Below, piece by piece: positions 14,258 to 16,716 of a stretch of 16,716 bases of DNA. Each line of letters starts with the position of its first letter. The first letter of the stretch is position 1. Made by a program: the position numbers and the translations under genes. Origin of the DNA: Gemmatimonadota bacterium (GTDB lineage Bacteria > Gemmatimonadota > Gemmatimonadetes > Gemmatimonadales > Gemmatimonadaceae); contig JAQBPZ010000070.1 in assembly GCA_028287225.1 (NCBI GenBank), positions 1-16,716 on the forward strand, read 5' to 3'. The notes under the pieces were generated by a model. The model saw only the letters and a program-made list of their open reading frames with translations. It did no database searches and was not told the DNA's origin.

Positions 14258-14742
14258 ACTGGGGCGCCACGGTCCGCACGATCGTCCTCTGTGCGGTCCT
14301 GATCTTCCTGCACTACACGCTCCGGCCGCTGCTCGCCTGGCGTGCCTCGGCCGACTTCCTGATCATCGCGCTGCTGCTGGCGTCGGTGCGGGTCCGCCCC
14401 GGGGTGGCCGCGCTGTTCGGCTTCGTGCTCGGCCTGGCCTCCGACTCGCTGGCGCTCGGCGCCTTCGGGGCGGGGGCACTCGCCATGACGCTGATCGGAT
14501 TCAGCTGGAGCCGCCTCAAGGCGGTGTTCTTCGCCGACCACGTGCTGCTCAACGGCTTCTTCCTCTTCCTCGGGAAGTGGGCCTATGAGATCGTCATGAA
14601 CCTCGTGGAACGTCGGATGCACGGCGTCGAGCTCGTGATGCAGATCCTGGTGTGGTCGTCCCTCTCGGCCGCGGTCACCGCGGTGGCCGGCGTGATCGCG
14701 TTGATGCTCCTGCGTCCCGTGCTCGAGACGCGCGCGGCATGA
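14254..14742 (+). CDS. mreD: Rod shape-determining protein MreD
   Basis: MreD is a small polytopic inner-membrane component of the elongasome. The 162-aa product is the same length as E. coli MreD and has five or so hydrophobic segments (about 7-24, 33-47, 50-66, 68-84, 95-115, 128-152). The segment FGFVLGLASDSLALGAFGAGALAMTLIGF matches the family's central G-L-x-x-D-x-x-x-x-x-x-G pattern. Sequence conservation in MreD is low, so context (between mreC and rodA, with overlaps at both ends) carries much of the weight. AGGGAG at 14241-14246 lies 7 bases before the ATG and is one of the clearest Shine-Dalgarno sites in the window. Its stop overlaps the rodA start. Confidence 0.9.
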   Translation: MNWGATVRTIVLCAVLIFLHYTLRPLLAWRASADFLIIALLLASVRVRPGVAALFGFVLGLASDSLALGAFGAGALAMTLIGFSWSRLKAVFFADHVLLNGFFLFLGKWAYEIVMNLVERRMHGVELVMQILVWSSLSAAVTAVAGVIALMLLRPVLETRAA

Positions 14743-15992
14743 GCGTCCGTCGGTTTCCGATCGACTGGTCGCTGGTCTGCATCGGCCTGCTGCTGTCCCT
14801 CTACGGCATCTCCATCGTCTACTCGGCCGGGCAGACGGACATCGTCACCAACGTGGCGAAGCTCTGGCGCTCGCAGGTGATCTGGTTCCTGATCTCCCTG
14901 GCGGCCGCGTACGGCGTCACGCGCTGCTCGGTGCGGATGCTGGACTGGCTCACCTGGCCGGCGTACTACGTGACCGTCGCGATGCTCGTGCTCCTGCTGT
15001 TCATCGGCAAGGGAGCCGGCACGGCGGCCAGCAGCAAGAGCTGGCTCGCCATCGGCGGGTTCCGCATCGGACAGCCGTCCGAGCTCGCGAAGATCACGGT
15101 GGTGCTCGCCCTGGCGAAGGTGCTCGCCGGCTTCAAGGAGCCGCCGAAGTCGCTGCTGGAGCTCTGGAAGCCCGCCCTCGTCGTCGGCATTCCGTGGGCG
15201 CTCATCATGAAGCAGCCCGACCTCGGCACCGGCATCGTGTTCGTCGGGTTCGCGTTCGCGATGCTGTTCTGGGTCGGCGTGTCGTGGCCGCTGCTGGTGC
15301 TCGTGGCGAGCCCGGTGGTGAGCCTCATCCTCGCCTTCAACACCCAGCTCTGGGGCGCGTGGTTCCTGCTGCTCGTCGCGCTGGTGCTCTGGTACAAGCC
15401 GTACATGTACGAGGGCATCTTCCTCGTGGTGCTCAACGTGATCTTCGGCGTCGTCTCGCCGATCGTCTGGGAAAAGCTCGCCCCGTACCAGCAGAAGCGC
15501 CTCCTCGTCTTCATCAACCCCGACGTGGATCGCCGCCTCGCCGGCTACCACGTGATCCAGTCGCAGATCGCGATCGGCTCGGGGGGATGGTTCGGCAAGG
15601 GCTACACGCAGGGGACGCAGAAACGCCTCGCCTTCCTGCCCGCACAGCACACCGACTTCATCTTCGCGGTGGTGGGCGAGGAGCTCGGCTTCCTGGGCGT
15701 GATGGTGGCGTTCTTCCTCTTCCTGCTGCTCTTCATCCGCGTGACGAAGATCGCCGAGCGGGCCAACGACTCGTTCAGCAGCCTGATCGCGTTCGGCCTG
15801 CTCGCGAGCTGGATGGTGCACGTGCTCGTGAACGTGGGCATGACGCTCAACCTCATGCCGATCACCGGCATCCCGCTCCCCTTCTTCAGCTACGGCGGCA
15901 GCTTCATGCTCGCGAGCTGGCTGGCGATCGGGCTGCTCGTCCGCATCGCCGCGGAAGGCCGCGGCGGCCGGAGCGGGCCCTTCGCCGTGTGA
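14739..15992 (+). CDS. rodA: Rod shape-determining protein RodA (SEDS peptidoglycan glycosyltransferase)
   Basis: RodA polymerises lipid II into glycan strands during elongation, working with a class B PBP. The 417-aa polytopic protein (E. coli 370) shows SEDS motifs: GQPSELAKI (111-119, E115 and K118), KQPDLGTGIVF (158-168), GSGGWFGKGYTQGTQ (280-294), the catalytic-region LPAQHTDFIFAVVGEELGF (300-318) with D306 equivalent to E. coli D262, and the C-terminal GIPLPFFSYGGSFML (377-391). An expanded middle region (about 200-245) accounts for the extra length. ATG 14739 overlaps the mreD stop (ATGA); the open frame extends further upstream, but only as mreD out of phase. FtsW is the alternative paralogue; the mre context and the SYGGS-type ending favour RodA. 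The partner PBP2 gene is not adjacent. Confidence 0.94.
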   Translation: MSVRRFPIDWSLVCIGLLLSLYGISIVYSAGQTDIVTNVAKLWRSQVIWFLISLAAAYGVTRCSVRMLDWLTWPAYYVTVAMLVLLLFIGKGAGTAASSKSWLAIGGFRIGQPSELAKITVVLALAKVLAGFKEPPKSLLELWKPALVVGIPWALIMKQPDLGTGIVFVGFAFAMLFWVGVSWPLLVLVASPVVSLILAFNTQLWGAWFLLLVALVLWYKPYMYEGIFLVVLNVIFGVVSPIVWEKLAPYQQKRLLVFINPDVDRRLAGYHVIQSQIAIGSGGWFGKGYTQGTQKRLAFLPAQHTDFIFAVVGEELGFLGVMVAFFLFLLLFIRVTKIAERANDSFSSLIAFGLLASWMVHVLVNVGMTLNLMPITGIPLPFFSYGGSFMLASWLAIGLLVRIAAEGRGGRSGPFAV

Positions 15993-15997
15993 ACAAA

Positions 15998-16082
15998 GGC
16001 GTTAGCGGTTTGCAGTGAGCGGTTTGCGGTAGAAGCCCACCGAGGCCTGACCGCAAACCGCTCACCGCCAACCGCAAACGCC
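15998..16082. repeat. Intergenic palindromic element, copy B (REP/BIME-like)
   Basis: The left arm (15998-16030) and right arm (16050-16082) are 33 bases each and complementary at 30 of 33 positions, enclosing 19 bases. The arms are built from iterated GCGGT/GCGGTTTGC units. It begins 5 bases after the rodA stop. It is homologous in opposite orientation to copy A at 6431-6508; the match includes the loop region (GGTAGAAGC...CGAGG.CTGACCGC), which is not needed for base pairing and therefore argues for common descent. Confidence 0.8.
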
Positions 16083-16108
16083 CTCCCCCGCAAAACCCCT
16101 CCCGGCCT

Positions 16109-16137
16109 TGCCCACGACTGTATCCTCGGTCACATTC
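16109..16137 (+). promoter_or_regulatory. Weak candidate promoter region for accD
   Basis: After copy B the sequence is less GC-rich and contains TTGCCC, a 17-base spacer and CACATT, with an overlapping TATCCT that could serve as an alternative -10 box. Either would place the transcript start within about 0-15 bases of the accD ATG, so the mRNA would be leaderless or nearly so. Neither box pair is strong. Confidence 0.2.
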
Positions 16138-16144
16138 CCCTGAT

Positions 16145-16716
16145 ATGGCCTGGTTCCGGAAGGAGAAGAAGCCGCGGCAGCCCCGTCGGGAGCGGCTCGA
16201 GATTCCCGCCGACGTGTGGGAGAAGTGCGAAGCGTGCGGACACACGGACATCCGTGAAAAGTTCGTCCGCAACCTCAACGTGTGCCCCACCTGCGACTAC
16301 CACCGTCGCATCAAGGCCAACGACTACTGCAACATCCTCCTCGACGATGGGTCCGCCGAGGAGCTCGAGATGGACATCCGCTCCACGGATCCGCTCGGCT
16401 TTCCGGAGTACCCGGCGCGCCTGAAGAAGGCGACCGCGAACGCCGGCGACGGCGACGCCATCCTCGCCGCCGCCGGCACCATCGAGGACCTGCCGGTCAG
16501 CCTCGGGATCATGGACTTCTCCTTCATGGGCGGCTCCATGGGCTCCGTCGTCGGCGAGAAGATCTCCCGCCTCGGCCAGCGCTCGATGGAGCGCAAGCAT
16601 CCCCTGATCATCTTCTGCGCTTCGGGCGGCGCCAGCATGCAGGAAGGGGTGCTCTCGCTGATGCAGATGGCGAAGGTGAGCGCCGTGCTGGCGCAGCTCG
16701 CCGAGCGGCGGATCCC
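16145..16716 (+). CDS. accD: Acetyl-CoA carboxylase carboxyltransferase subunit beta, 5' part
   Basis: AccD, with AccA, transfers the carboxyl group from biotin to acetyl-CoA to make malonyl-CoA, the first step of fatty acid synthesis. The first 190 codons are present and run off the window (the family is about 280-300 aa). MAWFRKEKKP precedes a four-cysteine zinc ribbon, C28-x2-C31-x15-C47-x2-C50, diagnostic of bacterial AccD. SFMGGSMGSVVGEKI (126-140) and IIFCASGGASMQEGVLSLMQMAK (155-177) belong to the crotonase-like carboxyltransferase core. Position 164 is Ser (AGC) where nearly all AccD proteins I know have Arg (SGGARMQE). ATG 16145 lacks a Shine-Dalgarno sequence. It is probably a separate transcription unit from rodA, since copy B lies between them. 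Confidence 0.95.
   Translation, partial: MAWFRKEKKPRQPRRERLEIPADVWEKCEACGHTDIREKFVRNLNVCPTCDYHRRIKANDYCNILLDDGSAEELEMDIRSTDPLGFPEYPARLKKATANAGDGDAILAAAGTIEDLPVSLGIMDFSFMGGSMGSVVGEKISRLGQRSMERKHPLIIFCASGGASMQEGVLSLMQMAKVSAVLAQLAERRI

Noticed and set aside
15998..16082. CRISPR repeat or simple terminator as explanation of the GCGGT-rich palindrome
   Set aside because: There are no regularly spaced direct repeats with unique spacers, and no T-run follows. Homology with 6431-6508, including the loop, fits a dispersed palindromic element better.

Overview
The window is a GC-rich bacterial chromosome segment of housekeeping genes, all on the + strand. Products and gene order (rpsB-tsf-pyrH-frr-cdsA-dxr-rseP, rpsO-pnp-M16 peptidase, ald, mreBCD-rodA, accD) suggest a Gram-negative-type, rod-forming bacterium that uses the MEP isoprenoid pathway. 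High GC, Asp-Ser/Arg-rich and Arg/Gly-rich protein tails and this set of neighbourhoods would fit Gemmatimonadota. That placement is inference from gene content and style, not from a database match.

Region 1 (1-6420) is translation and envelope biogenesis: the 3' part of rpsB (S2), tsf (EF-Ts), pyrH (UMP kinase), frr (ribosome recycling factor), cdsA (CDP-diacylglycerol synthase), dxr (DXP reductoisomerase) and rseP (site-2 protease). From tsf to rseP the genes are tightly packed, with ATGA, GTGA and TGATG overlaps, and probably form one transcription unit. A pair of hairpins separates rpsB from tsf. rpsB carries an in-frame TAA at 135-137 in the middle of conserved S2 sequence. This is the most striking anomaly in the window and most likely a sequence error, though a split gene is not excluded.

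Region 2 (6421-11775) is RNA turnover and proteolysis: rpsO (S15), then a terminator-like hairpin and a second leader hairpin, then pnp (PNPase), which overlaps an M16 zinc peptidase by one base. ald (alanine dehydrogenase) follows after a 126-base gap and ends at a strong intrinsic terminator.

Region 3 (11776-15992) is the cell-shape operon mreB-mreC-mreD-rodA, preceded by about 200 bases rich in dyad symmetry. No PBP2 gene (mrdA) lies between mreD and rodA. Region 4 (16145-end) is the start of accD (acetyl-CoA carboxylase beta subunit), cut by the window edge.

Two intergenic palindromic elements (6431-6508 and 15998-16082), each just after the last gene of an operon, are homologous to one another in opposite orientation. 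They look like a dispersed REP/BIME-like family. I found no CRISPR array, transposase, tRNA, rRNA, prophage or defence gene, and no wholly new system. The points worth a second look are the palindrome family, the rpsB stop, the low-complexity tails on S2, PNPase and MreC, and the mreB upstream region.
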